Source of the DNA: JBGQOG01 sp052113705
GTDB lineage: Bacteria > Pseudomonadota > Alphaproteobacteria > Rhodobacterales > Rhodobacteraceae
Direction: 5' to 3'
Assembly (NCBI RefSeq): GCF_052113705.1
Contig: NZ_JBGQOG010000018.1
Location: forward strand, 1 to 64,000
DNA length: 64,000 bases
Below, piece by piece: positions 25,322 through 33,645 of the stretch (position 1 is the first letter of the stretch; every line of letters begins with the position of its first letter). Made by a program: the position numbers and the translations under genes. The notes beneath the pieces are model-generated. The model worked only from the letters and a program-made list of their open reading frames with translations, did not search any database and was not told the DNA's origin.

Positions 25322-26104
25322 ATGTTGACAGAAGTACAGCGCCAGGCGGCGGCCGACGCGATCCTGCACGCCGAGCAGACCCGTCAGGTCTGTCCGCAAC
25401 CCTCGAAGACCTGGCCCGGCATGACGCTGGAAGATGCCTATGACGTGCAGCGTCGCTGGGCTGCGGCGCGCATGGCCGCCGGGGCGCGGATCGTCGGCCG
25501 CAAGATCGGCCTGACCAGCCGCGCCATGCAGCAGGCCTCGAAGATGACCGAGCCGGATTACGGTGTCATTCTGGACGATGCCTTGTTTCAGGACGGCGCG
25601 CGCATCAAGGCCGGTACCTTCATCAAACCACGGCTTGAGGTCGAGCTGGCCTTTGTTCTGGGCGAGGATCTGTCCGGCGCCGGATGTCAGGTGCATGACG
25701 TGCTCAGGGCGACGGAATTCGTGCAGCCCGCGCTGGAGATCATCGATTACCGCACCGAAGTGCCGCGCCAGATCGTGGATACCATCGCCGACAACGCCGC
25801 CTTTGGCGCCATCGTTCTCGGCGGCCGCACAATTCGCCCCTTCGATGTCGATCTGCGCTGGATCGGCGCCACCCTGTCGCAAAACGGCGTGATCGAGGAA
25901 TCGGGTGTTTCGGCTGCGGTCATGGGGCATCCTGCGGCCGGGCTGGCCTGGCTGGTGAACAAGCTGGCGCCCTTGGGCGGCGGGCTGAAAAAGGGCGATA
26001 TCGTGCTCGGCGGCTCGTTCACCCGACCCGTCGATATTGTCTCGGGCGATGTGATCTTTGCCGATTACGGCCCCCTCGGCTCTCTGGGTGTCCGGTTCGA
26101 GTGA
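25322..26104 (+). CDS. 2-oxo-hept-3-ene-1,7-dioate / 2-hydroxypenta-2,4-dienoate hydratase family protein (HpaH-like)
   Basis: 260 residues of the HpaH/MhpD hydratase family. Motifs are GRKIGLTSRAMQ near residue 60, DYGVILDD, PRLEVELAFVLG with acidic metal ligands, EIIDYR, and the closing DIVSGDVIFADYGPLGSLGV. Such enzymes add water across a dienoate in meta-cleavage pathways. It stands between an intradiol (ortho) dioxygenase and an HpaI-like aldolase, an odd mixture. A GAGCAGCAG leader gives only a weak ribosome site, so translational coupling is likely. Confidence 0.88.
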   Translation: MLTEVQRQAAADAILHAEQTRQVCPQPSKTWPGMTLEDAYDVQRRWAAARMAAGARIVGRKIGLTSRAMQQASKMTEPDYGVILDDALFQDGARIKAGTFIKPRLEVELAFVLGEDLSGAGCQVHDVLRATEFVQPALEIIDYRTEVPRQIVDTIADNAAFGAIVLGGRTIRPFDVDLRWIGATLSQNGVIEESGVSAAVMGHPAAGLAWLVNKLAPLGGGLKKGDIVLGGSFTRPVDIVSGDVIFADYGPLGSLGVRFE

Positions 26105-26153
26105 CCCGGCCGCCCCTTACCCCTTTCGCGACGCAACCATGCAGGATCTGGCC

Positions 26154-26915
26154 ATGAACCTACCGCCCAACCATTTCAAGGCCGCGCTGCGTGCCGGACA
26201 GCGCCAGATCGGCCTCTGGAGCTCGCTCGCCGATCCGAATGCGGCAGAGCTTCTGGCCGGATGCGGCTATGACTGGATGATGTTCGACACCGAGCATTCG
26301 ACCGCGAGCCTGAACGAGGTCGTGGGCTTTTTGCGCGCGCTTGCGCCCTATCCGGTCAGCGCGGTGGTGCGCCCCGGCTGGAACAATCCGGTGGAGATCA
26401 AAAAGCTTCTGGATGCCGGGGCACAGACCCTGCTGATCCCCTATGTTCAGAACGCGGAGGAGGCCCGGGCGGCGGTGGCGGCGGTGACCTATCCGCCCCA
26501 CGGCCTGCGCGGCGTCTCGGGGATCACCCGCGCCACCCGTTACGGTGCGGTGGCCGGTTATGCCACCCGTGCGCAGGAGGAAATCTGCCTGCTGGTGCAG
26601 GTTGAAACCCGCGAGGCGCTGCTGCAGTTGCGCGAAATCGCGCAGGTGCCGGGGGTGGACGGTGTGTTCTTCGGCCCGGCGGATCTGGCGGCCAGTCTGG
26701 GCCATCCCGGCCAGCCGTCGCATCCCGAGGTCCGCAAGGCGATCCTTGATGGCATTGGCGTGCTTGGTGATCTCGGCGTGCCGGCCGGGATTTTGTCGCT
26801 GGATCAGGATTTTCTGCGCGAGGCCAAAGCGGCCGGTGCCCTGTTCATCGCGGTGGATATCGACAGTGGATTGCTGCGCCGCGCCGCGCTGGCGCGGCGG
26901 GCCGAATGGTCCTGA
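26154..26915 (+). CDS. 4-hydroxy-2-oxo-heptane-1,7-dioate aldolase family protein (HpaI-like)
   Basis: 253 residues of the class II pyruvate aldolase (HpcH/HpaI) family. Motifs are QIGLWSSLADPNAAELLAG, MMFDTEHSTAS, LIPYVQNAEEARAAV, VQVETREALL with the metal-binding Glu, and VFFGPADLAASLG with the metal-binding Asp. It cleaves 4-hydroxy-2-oxo acids to pyruvate and an aldehyde. The start ATG 26154 has AGGA 8 bases before; ATG 26139 is an alternative. Last gene of the operon, following the hydratase by 49 bases, and likely the final step. Confidence 0.88.
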   Translation: MNLPPNHFKAALRAGQRQIGLWSSLADPNAAELLAGCGYDWMMFDTEHSTASLNEVVGFLRALAPYPVSAVVRPGWNNPVEIKKLLDAGAQTLLIPYVQNAEEARAAVAAVTYPPHGLRGVSGITRATRYGAVAGYATRAQEEICLLVQVETREALLQLREIAQVPGVDGVFFGPADLAASLGHPGQPSHPEVRKAILDGIGVLGDLGVPAGILSLDQDFLREAKAAGALFIAVDIDSGLLRRAALARRAEWS

Positions 26916-27336
26916 GGTCTTGATCTGCGCGCCCGCATCCGGGCCCGGTGCGACGCTGCCGCGCCGGGGCAGAAGCGATCCGACAAGGCGATGCGCAAGC
27001 GCCGTTCTGAGGGTTTCGCGGTGAGGGTGGCCCTTTGGGCCATGCGCGCGGAACGGATGACGGCTGAACTGGCGATGACATAGGCTATCCATCCGCCGAT
27101 GCACCGCGGCAGGACGCGCATTTCGTAGGCCGCGACCGCAAAGCCCCGGGCGTGGTCCAGGCGGGGACAGGCGCGGGCGCGGCGGCGTGGGATGACCCCG
27201 CAGCCGGTGATAGGGCAGGCGGCCCTGCACCCCCGGTGATTGGCCTGCGCGACGATGCGGCGCCCCCCCGGCGGCGGTATGGCCTGACGCAGCACAATTC
27301 GGGAAGGGCTGATGCCGAAGCAAACAGAACGGAGCT
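26916..27336. other. Gap between the catabolic operon and the EamA gene, with an IS3 orfA relic
   Basis: No intact gene. An IS3-type orfA relic lies at 26991-27083 (listed separately). The remainder is GC-rich and shows no further transposase sequence or clear terminator. Confidence 0.4.
26991..27083 (+). mobile_element. IS3-family orfA N-terminal relic
   Basis: The frame MRKRRSEGFAVRVALWAMRA, then ERMTAELAMT and a TAG, follows the start of IS3-family OrfA proteins (pattern KRR-x-S-x-x-F-x-x-KVAL-x-A-x-RGE-x-T-x-AELA). Only about 30 codons remain, with no ends or orfB. It marks past IS activity downstream of the catabolic operon. Confidence 0.5.
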
Positions 27337-28242
27337 TCACTGGCGCAAGGACAAAACACCTGCGCTGACGATCATCACCATGCCCAAAGATGCAATCAGA
27401 TCCGGTGTCTCGTTGAAAAACACGATGCCCCACAGGACGGCGAAACCGACATAGGCAAAGTCGAAGGCCCCGATCATCGCGGGCGGGCCGTTCTGGTAAG
27501 CGATGGCGGCACCGATGCTGCCGATCAGGATCGCGGCCGCCAGCAGCCCCATTGAGACCCATTCGCCCTGCGCCATGGCTGTCCAGGGCGCCAGCAAGAA
27601 CCCGTGCCGGAACACGGCAGGCACGCGCAGGATCAGACCGGCCGCGAGCGCTCCGACAATGATGAAACCGAGGTTCAGGGCGAGGGACAAGATCAACGGG
27701 TGTTCCTCGCGGCACCGTCGCCGCGTCACGATCATCGCCCCGGCATAGAGCATCGCCGACAGCAACGGCAAAAGGGCATAGAGATTGAAGTCCCCCGCCT
27801 TCGGCCGCAGGATGAGCAAAACGCCCGCAAAGCCCAGAACAACGGCAAGCCATCCGGTTCCGGAGATGCGATCGCCGACGAAGATCGCCGAGAAGAGCGT
27901 GATGAAAATCGGCAGCGTGTAATAGGCCGCAGCCGCCGCAGAGAGCGCCAGCTTTGGCAGCGAGAGGTAGTAACAAACCCACATAGCGATCAGCATCAGG
28001 CTTCGCACCGCGATCCACCCGCAGGCTTTCGGCATCCGCCACTGCCCGGCCAGGATCACCGCGCCCGCCAGAACCGGCACCACGACCAATGACCGGACCA
28101 CGAAGATCTGCCAGATGACGAAGCTGCCACTGGTCATCTTGATCAGCGCATCCCCGAGTGACAGCGACAGCACGGTCAGGATGATCGACGCAACGGCCAG
28201 CGGAATACGATCCGCAGAGGTGCTGTTTGCAGATGCCGACAT
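27337..28242 (-). CDS. EamA/DMT-family inner-membrane permease
   Basis: 301 residues with ten hydrophobic segments in two homologous halves, the layout of drug/metabolite transporters. The second half includes AIAYQNGPPAMIGAFDF and GIVFFNETPDLIASLGMVMI, typical EamA closing sequences. Likely an exporter or exchanger of small organic compounds; the substrate is unknown. It faces the catabolic operon tail to tail and need not be linked to it. Confidence 0.88.
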   Translation of the reverse strand: MSASANSTSADRIPLAVASIILTVLSLSLGDALIKMTSGSFVIWQIFVVRSLVVVPVLAGAVILAGQWRMPKACGWIAVRSLMLIAMWVCYYLSLPKLALSAAAAAYYTLPIFITLFSAIFVGDRISGTGWLAVVLGFAGVLLILRPKAGDFNLYALLPLLSAMLYAGAMIVTRRRCREEHPLILSLALNLGFIIVGALAAGLILRVPAVFRHGFLLAPWTAMAQGEWVSMGLLAAAILIGSIGAAIAYQNGPPAMIGAFDFAYVGFAVLWGIVFFNETPDLIASLGMVMIVSAGVLSLRQ

Positions 28243-28363
28243 GAAAGCTCCCCTTTGACGATAGGAACTTTACGGGAACATTTCAGCCAAAGCAATGACC
28301 GCGAAGGGGTCGGGGCCAGCTTGCGGCCGCCCGGCATCTTGTCTCGGGCGGCCGGCGCTCTTC

Positions 28364-28759
28364 TCAGGCCAGTGCCGTTGCTTCGATCTCGAAGAGAAGT
28401 CCCGGCATCGCGAGCGCTGTCACCCCGAGGAGGGTCATCGGCGGCGCCACCTGATGCGGGCCAAAGCGCTTGCCCATGAGGTCAAAGTTCCTGAGCGCCT
28501 CCTCAACATCCGTCGCATAGAGACCAAGCCTGACGACATCGCGCAAGGTCATGCCTGCCGCCGTCAGAACAGCCTCAAGGTTGTCGAGCGCGAGGCCGAT
28601 CTGACCCCGCATATCGCCGGGATGCTGCGGCCTTCCATCCCCATCAACGCTGGTTTGGCCCGCACAGATCAACTGACGGCGGGCACCAATGATGATTTCG
28701 GCCTGATTGTAGCCGAGCTTGCCCGACCAATCCCAAGGGTTCACAGCTTTGCGTTCCAT
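28364..28759 (-). CDS. RidA/YjgF-family protein
   Basis: 131 residues from ATG 28759 (MERKAVNPWDWSGKLGYN), chosen because AGGAG lies 9 bases before. RidA features are QLICAGQTSVDGDG, MRGQIGLALDNLEAVLTAAG, VVRLGLYATDV, and PPMTLLGVTALAMPG followed by FEIEATAL. The catalytic-type Arg of canonical RidA (in the C-terminal RxxV segment) is replaced by PPMTLLGVTAL, so imine deaminase activity is uncertain. Divergent from the WYL regulator gene 86 bp away, its likely controller. Confidence 0.85.
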   Translation of the reverse strand: MERKAVNPWDWSGKLGYNQAEIIIGARRQLICAGQTSVDGDGRPQHPGDMRGQIGLALDNLEAVLTAAGMTLRDVVRLGLYATDVEEALRNFDLMGKRFGPHQVAPPMTLLGVTALAMPGLLFEIEATALA

Positions 28760-28845
28760 GGTGCACATCTCCTGCTTTGGTTGCTGTAAAGGCTCTAATT
28801 TGAAACAGTGCCAAAATGTGTCACCTTTTATGCTATGGTGGGGCC

Positions 28846-29571
28846 ATGAACGCACGCATCAGACAAGACGCCATCCTGCGCAGCCTCCGGCGCAACGGAA
28901 CCTCCACGATCCGGACATTGGCCGAAGAGGTTGGCAGCTCGCGCCGCACCATATTGCGTGACATCAGCGCGCTGCGGGATCAGGGCTATGTGATCCATGC
29001 CGATGTCGGTCGCGGCGGCGGGCTTCAGCTCGATCCGCAATCGGTGCATATGACGGCCAGGTTTTCCGTGCCGGAAGTCTTCGCCCTGCTGATCAGCGTC
29101 GCCGCCATGCGCGCGGCGGGCACCTTGCCGTTCTCGGAACTCGCGGATGCCGGGCTGGCCAGGATCGAAAAGGCGCTGCCCGCCGACAAGGTAAAGGACC
29201 TGCGCGCCTTTCTCGGCTGTCTGCACATCGGGAAGCTGTCGCCGCTCCAGGACCTGTCGGACATGGGCAAGATGGACCGGAACCTTCTGCCCGCCTTCGA
29301 GACCGCATTTCTTCACCGCGAACGCCTCCGCTTTGACTATCGCGATGCGAAGGGGCAGCACACAGAGCGCGAGGTCGAACCCCAGGCCATGCTGATCCTG
29401 CCGCCGCTGTGGTATCTCGTCGGATGGGACCCCGCGCGCGCGGGTTTTCGTCATTTCCGGATGGATCGGATCAGTCAGCCAGTGGCGGTGGCGGGAACAA
29501 GTTTTCGCCGCCGCCACGTGCCGTTTGACGATGATGTCTGCCCCTACAGCGTCTTGCAGCACAGGGAATAG
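28846..29571 (+). CDS. WYL-domain transcriptional regulator (YafY/DeoR-like)
   Basis: 241 residues from ATG 28846. The N-terminal HTH is AILRSLRRNGTSTIRTLAEE, then SSRRTILRDISALRDQGYVI with a GRGGG wing. The WYL-type ligand domain starts near residue 135 (LRFDYRDAKGQHTEREVEPQ) and includes WYLVGWDPARAGFRHFRMDR. Such regulators sense small ligands or nucleotides. Its divergent layout with the RidA gene suggests control of that gene and of itself. Confidence 0.9.
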   Translation: MNARIRQDAILRSLRRNGTSTIRTLAEEVGSSRRTILRDISALRDQGYVIHADVGRGGGLQLDPQSVHMTARFSVPEVFALLISVAAMRAAGTLPFSELADAGLARIEKALPADKVKDLRAFLGCLHIGKLSPLQDLSDMGKMDRNLLPAFETAFLHRERLRFDYRDAKGQHTEREVEPQAMLILPPLWYLVGWDPARAGFRHFRMDRISQPVAVAGTSFRRRHVPFDDDVCPYSVLQHRE

Positions 29572-29589
29572 TGGTCCGCCAAGCACCGG

Positions 29590-29690
29590 ACAGCCGCTGA
29601 CCATTTGGGCTTTGCGCCCGCTTGCGGCACCGTGGGGCGCCGTTCATGGCCTGTCGCCACGACATCCGGGGGCGAATGGCGCGGTTGCGG
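29590..29690 (+). repeat. Diverged copy of the dispersed repeat
   Basis: Between the WYL gene and the F420-type reductase, GCTTGCGGCACCGTGGGGCG, CCGTTCATGGCC and ATCCGGGGGCGAATGGC follow the order of the unit at 13655-13755. This copy lies beyond the right attachment repeat, so the family is not restricted to the first element. Confidence 0.4.
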
Positions 29691-29800
29691 CTGCCGCGCG
29701 CTGTTGGCGCGATTGCCCCATCTCGGCGACGGGTGAGGCGCGGAACAAGCGGTGGTTTTGGCGAGGCGGTGGCGGAACCGCCGCCTGCCAGCCGCCCTGA

Positions 29801-30391
29801 TCAGGCGGCTTTGACCAATGCGAAACCAATCCTTGCACCATGTCCCAAGCCGTACCCAAGTTGAATCATCATCTCGGCCATCGGTTCCAGATAGCGTGCA
29901 TTGCGGAGCGGGCCGCAGTCGATGGCCACCATTCCCAGATCTTCGGCAAAGCGCATGACCTGCGCGCGCGCATCGGCATCATCCGCGGCAACATAGACCG
30001 GCACCGGCGCGGCCATGCCCGCGGCCTGACCTTTGAGAAGGTCTGAAAAGACCTTGTTGAACGCTTTGACCACCCGCGTGCCGGAGACCATGGAGGCCAG
30101 GGTTTCACCGGCAGATGTATCATGCCCAACCGTCAGGCTCATGTAGTCCGGAGCCAGCGGATTGGTGACATCGATCAGCACCTTTCCCGTGAGCGCATCC
30201 TGCACCGACCTTATCGACAGCAGCGCCTTTGCCGGATCGTAGGGCAGGGCGAGCACGACGAGGTCGGCGGCTTTGATCGCGGTTTCCGCGTCCCCGTCCT
30301 GACCCACAACGCTCACATCATATCCGGCTTTGCGGCTCAGCTCGGCCATGGGCGCGCCCATGTTCCCGCACCCAAGAATTGCTACCTTCAT
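29801..30391 (-). CDS. NADPH-dependent F420-reductase-like (NAD-binding) oxidoreductase
   Basis: 196 residues from ATG 30391 (GGAG upstream). The Rossmann motif is MKVAILGCGNMGAPMAEL, then DLVVLALPYD, GKVLIDVTNPL, and VVKAFNKVFSDLL, which is the family's typical AFNT-like segment. F420 itself is rare in this lineage, so NADP+ with another acceptor is more likely. Divergent from the AraC-type regulator at 30503 (111-bp gap), which probably controls it. Confidence 0.85.
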   Translation of the reverse strand: MKVAILGCGNMGAPMAELSRKAGYDVSVVGQDGDAETAIKAADLVVLALPYDPAKALLSIRSVQDALTGKVLIDVTNPLAPDYMSLTVGHDTSAGETLASMVSGTRVVKAFNKVFSDLLKGQAAGMAAPVPVYVAADDADARAQVMRFAEDLGMVAIDCGPLRNARYLEPMAEMMIQLGYGLGHGARIGFALVKAA

Positions 30392-30502
30392 CACATTTCT
30401 CCTGTTTTGTGTCGATACGGGAGGTATAGCCACGACAGGCTTGGCTGACTTTCCGCCATCTGCCAATGAATATGGATTAACTGCCAAACCGAAGAGAAAG
30501 CG

Positions 30503-31258
30503 ATGACCGCGCGGATCGACCCTGACCAGACGCCGATGCCGATCTTCGTTCTGAAGGAGCGGTACGCGCATATCCGCGTGCCGTTCCACGCGCATCGCCG
30601 CGCCCAGCTCATTCATGTGAGCCAGGGCACACTCACCGTTGCCACCCGGCATCATCAATGGACCATTCCGCCACAGCGCGGTGTCTGGATCGCCCCCGGC
30701 AGCGCGCACCGGATCGCCTCTGCCACGCCGTTTACGCTGACGACCTGCTATGTGGAGCCGGAACGCTTCGGCACACAGCACCAAGGCATTGTCGCCATTG
30801 ATGCCCTGACTCAGGCGTTGCTGCCCGAGATTGCCGACCTCGGCGCGGATTGGAAAACGCCGGAAGCCGAACGGTTGGTCAGTGTGTTGTTCGACCGTTT
30901 GAAAGCCCTGCCGGATCCCAGAGCGGGCTTGCCGATTGCATCGGAGGGACCGGTGGCGCGGCTGGCGAAACTCCTGCTGAATGACCCCGCGCTGCAGGAC
31001 CCTTTGTCAGCGCTGGCGCGCCGCACGGGCCTCAGCGAGCGCACCGCCGCGCGCCATTTCTTGTCGGAATATGGAATGTCTTTCGGGGCCTGGCGGCGAC
31101 AATTACGGCTTCAGACGGCGCTGGCGCGACTTGGGGCAGGTGTCTCGGTGACCGCGGCGGCCTTCGACGTCGGATACAAGGATGTGTCGTCTTTCATCAC
31201 GGCATTCCGGGCGGAATACGGAACCTCGCCGGGCCAGATGTTCCGGGCAAAAACCTAG
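30503..31258 (+). CDS. AraC-family transcriptional regulator
   Basis: 251 residues: a cupin-type sensor domain at about 15-90 (IRVPFHAHRRAQLIHVSQGT, WIAPGSAHRI) and two HTHs at about 155-250 (LARRTGLSERTAARHFLSEY, then VTAAAFDVGYKDVSSFITAF). The ending FRAEYGTSPGQMFR is classical. Divergent from the F420-type reductase gene. Confidence 0.9.
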   Translation: MTARIDPDQTPMPIFVLKERYAHIRVPFHAHRRAQLIHVSQGTLTVATRHHQWTIPPQRGVWIAPGSAHRIASATPFTLTTCYVEPERFGTQHQGIVAIDALTQALLPEIADLGADWKTPEAERLVSVLFDRLKALPDPRAGLPIASEGPVARLAKLLLNDPALQDPLSALARRTGLSERTAARHFLSEYGMSFGAWRRQLRLQTALARLGAGVSVTAAAFDVGYKDVSSFITAFRAEYGTSPGQMFRAKT

Positions 31259-31625
31259 AGACGCCAGTGCCTGACCCGGCAGCGGCCGCTGGGCTGAATG
31301 CGCGTTTTGGTGGTTGTACGGGCAGGTTGGTGCGGCAAGGGGGGACGGAGCTGTTCGACCGAACGCAGCCGCCGTGGCGCCGGGGGCAGCCGCAGGCAGT
31401 TTCCGTCTGGAGTCTACGGTTGAGAGGGCCGGTTCTTGCCGATCCGGCCTTGCGGGCGTGACCGCCCCCGACGCCACCGATGTGCCGACGAGGGGCTCCG
31501 ATGCTCCACCAGGGAGGAGGGTCAGGCCGGAAAGTGTGACGGTCTGGCGAGGGTCACTGCATCAAGGCCGCGCCGCAGACTGCGGGCGCGGGGCGCTTTT
31601 CCGCAAACCGTCCAAGGCCCGGTGA
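31259..31625. other. Intergenic region between accessory and core parts
   Basis: No gene, RNA or terminator is convincing. Overlapping plus-strand frames lack motifs. From ssb onwards every gene is a conserved chromosomal one, so an accessory/core boundary may lie here, but no repeat marks it. Confidence 0.35.
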
Positions 31626-32135
31626 TCAGAACGGGATATCGTCGTCAAAGCCCGAATTGCCGCCCGGCGCGCTGGCGCCTGCGCTGCCGCCGCCGCGCGG
31701 TTCCTCGTCATAGCCGCCGTAGCCGCCACCCTGACCGCCGCCGTAACCGCCCTGGCCCGCGCCGCCGCCCGACCCGCCGCCATCGCGGCCGTCCAGAAGC
31801 GTCAGCTCACCGCGGAACGGACGCAGCACCACCTCGGTGGAATAGCGGTCTGCCCCCGACTGGTCCTGCCATTTGCGGGTTTCCAGCTGGCCTTCGATGT
31901 ACACTTTCGAGCCTTTGCGCAGATATTGCTCGGCGATCTTCGCCAAAGGTTCCGAGAAAATCGCCACCGAATGCCATTCGGTGCGCTCTTTGCGCTCGCC
32001 CGAGGCTTTGTCGCGCCAGGTTTCCGAGGTGGCAATCCGCAGGTTGCAGACTTTACCGCCATTGGGGAAAGACCGCACTTCCGGATCGCGGCCCAGATTG
32101 CCGACGATGATCACCTTGTTGACCGAACCCGCCAT
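31626..32135 (-). CDS. ssb: Single-stranded DNA-binding protein
   Basis: 169 residues. The OB-fold occupies about residues 1-112 (SVNKVIIVGNLGRDPEVRSF, ERTEWHSVAIFSEPLAKIAE, YIEGQLETRKWQDQSG). A glycine-rich linker and the acidic tip DDDIPF, which docks repair and replication partners, complete it. A standard replication protein, monocistronic, divergent from the transglycosylase gene. Confidence 0.97.
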   Translation of the reverse strand: MAGSVNKVIIVGNLGRDPEVRSFPNGGKVCNLRIATSETWRDKASGERKERTEWHSVAIFSEPLAKIAEQYLRKGSKVYIEGQLETRKWQDQSGADRYSTEVVLRPFRGELTLLDGRDGGGSGGGAGQGGYGGGQGGGYGGYDEEPRGGGSAGASAPGGNSGFDDDIPF

Positions 32136-32377
32136 GTTGTCCTCCGCTCGAATCTGATTTGGCGACCGTGATAGACCAAAGCTGCTGCGGAAGAAAGCGG
32201 CGCTTGGGTCGGTGGGGGGCACAAATGGACAGCGCGCGGCGGCACGGGGCAGGGCCTTTCCGTCGGCGGGGAATTGCCGAGGGAAATCGGCCCGGAAAGG
32301 GAGCTTTTCACAAGGCTGGCGCTTTGGCCACATCCGGGTATAGTCCCTGCGGAGCCAGCAGGGTTCGGGGGAAATGC

Positions 32378-32989
32378 ATGCGGCGTGTTGTGGCGATGGT
32401 TGTGTTGGGGGGCATGGGTTTGATGCCGCAAACGGTGGGGGCCGAAGGGCTGTCACTTTCGGGTGGGTCGGTGAAGTCGCGCGCGGCGCTGTTCGCAACG
32501 CAAACCCGGCTGATGGACCGCCGTCTGTCCTCGCAATATTCCGCCTCGAAACGCCTGCAGCCTGGTTTCACCCTCGACGACAGCGACGAGGCGATCGTGC
32601 TGCCCCGCTACCGCGGCCGCTACCGTGGCGAGCATCTGGCCACGGCCAAGGCGGCGGCGAACCGGTATGGTGTGCCCGAGGATCTCTTCTTGCGGCTCGT
32701 GCAGCAGGAAAGCGGCTGGAATCCCAATGCCGTGTCCAACAAAGGTGCCATCGGCCTCGCGCAGTTGATGCCGGGGACCGCGGCCAAGCTGGGGGTGGAT
32801 CCGCGCGATCCGCAGGCCAATCTCAACGGCGGCGCGCGCTATCTGCGGATGATGTACGACCGGTTCGGCGATTGGAAACTGGCGCTGGCGGCCTATAATG
32901 CCGGGCCGGAGGCGGTGGCGAAGCATGGCAGCGTGCCGCCCTATCAGGAAACCCTGAACTATGTGCGGGTGGTTTTCGGCAGCGGCTGA
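32378..32989 (+). CDS. Lytic transglycosylase (SLT domain), secreted
   Basis: 203 residues from ATG 32378 (MRRVVAMVVLGGMGLM), with a signal peptide probably cut after VGA-EG near residue 21. The C-terminal SLT domain (about 95-200) has the catalytic Glu in LVQQESGWNPNAVS, then GAIGLAQLMPGTAAKLG, ANLNGGARYLRMMYDRFGDW and ALAAYNAGPEAV. It cleaves peptidoglycan glycan strands in the periplasm. Confidence 0.92.
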   Translation: MRRVVAMVVLGGMGLMPQTVGAEGLSLSGGSVKSRAALFATQTRLMDRRLSSQYSASKRLQPGFTLDDSDEAIVLPRYRGRYRGEHLATAKAAANRYGVPEDLFLRLVQQESGWNPNAVSNKGAIGLAQLMPGTAAKLGVDPRDPQANLNGGARYLRMMYDRFGDWKLALAAYNAGPEAVAKHGSVPPYQETLNYVRVVFGSG

Positions 32990-33023
32990 CCGGCCCGGCC
33001 CCCGCGACACGAAGGATCACACC

Positions 33024-33473
33024 ATGCTGACGCACAAGCCCGTCCTGTGCTGGCTGGCAACCGTTGATGCCCGAAACCGGCCCAATGTCTCGCCAAAGGA
33101 GATCTTTGCGGAAATCGCGGAGGATCACCTTGTCATTGCCGATATCGCTTCGGCGGGCACGGTGCGCAACATCAGGGCCAACCCGGAGGTCTGTGTGAGC
33201 ATGATCGACATTTTCCTGCAAAGGGGGTGTAAACTGGACGGCACCGCCGAGATCATCGCGGCAGATCATCCCGAACATCCGGCCTTGTGCGCCCCCTTGA
33301 CCGCGATGGCGGGGGGTCATTTTCCCATCCGCCACGTGATTTCCGTGCATGTGACCCGCAGGTCCCCGATCCTGGCGCCAAGCTACACATTCTTCCCAAC
33401 GCGCAGCGAAGCCGAGATGCGCGCGGATGCCTATCGGAGCTATGGCGTTCAGCCGGCGGCGACGGGCCGTTAG
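33024..33473 (+). CDS. Pyridoxamine 5'-phosphate oxidase-related FMN-binding protein
   Basis: 149 residues, GAAGGA upstream of the ATG. The split-barrel pattern is PVLCWLATVDARNRPNVSPK, LVIADIASAGTVRNIRANPE, VSMIDIFLQRGCKLDGTAEI. The family binds flavin or haem; true PNPOx function is unlikely given the short length. It follows the transglycosylase gene by 34 bases and ends at a clear terminator. Confidence 0.82.
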   Translation: MLTHKPVLCWLATVDARNRPNVSPKEIFAEIAEDHLVIADIASAGTVRNIRANPEVCVSMIDIFLQRGCKLDGTAEIIAADHPEHPALCAPLTAMAGGHFPIRHVISVHVTRRSPILAPSYTFFPTRSEAEMRADAYRSYGVQPAATGR

Positions 33474-33548
33474 GCTGCCCCTGTCAACGAACCGCGCGGC
33501 CCTTTCGCAAACAGGGCGCTGCGGCCGCCAATCCAGCGATATATTGCG

Positions 33549-33577
33549 AAAAAGCCGCCCGGTGTCGGGCGGCTTTT
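33549..33577 (+). terminator. Intrinsic terminator after the PNPOx-like gene
   Basis: GCCGCCCG (33554-33561), loop GTGT, CGGGCGGC (33566-33573), then TTTTCT. A-rich bases on the other side let it also serve the convergent SYLF gene. Confidence 0.85.
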
Positions 33578-33645
33578 CTCTGCATAGGGCCTGAATATCT
33601 CTCAGGCTATGTGAAATCTCAGGCCCATTGAAATCCGGCAGGCGG

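Noticed and set aside
26160..28042. Long minus-strand frames across the HpaI-like gene and the gap (399 and 412 codons)
   Set aside because: They overlap two well-supported genes in wrong frames and contain no conserved segment beyond those shadows.
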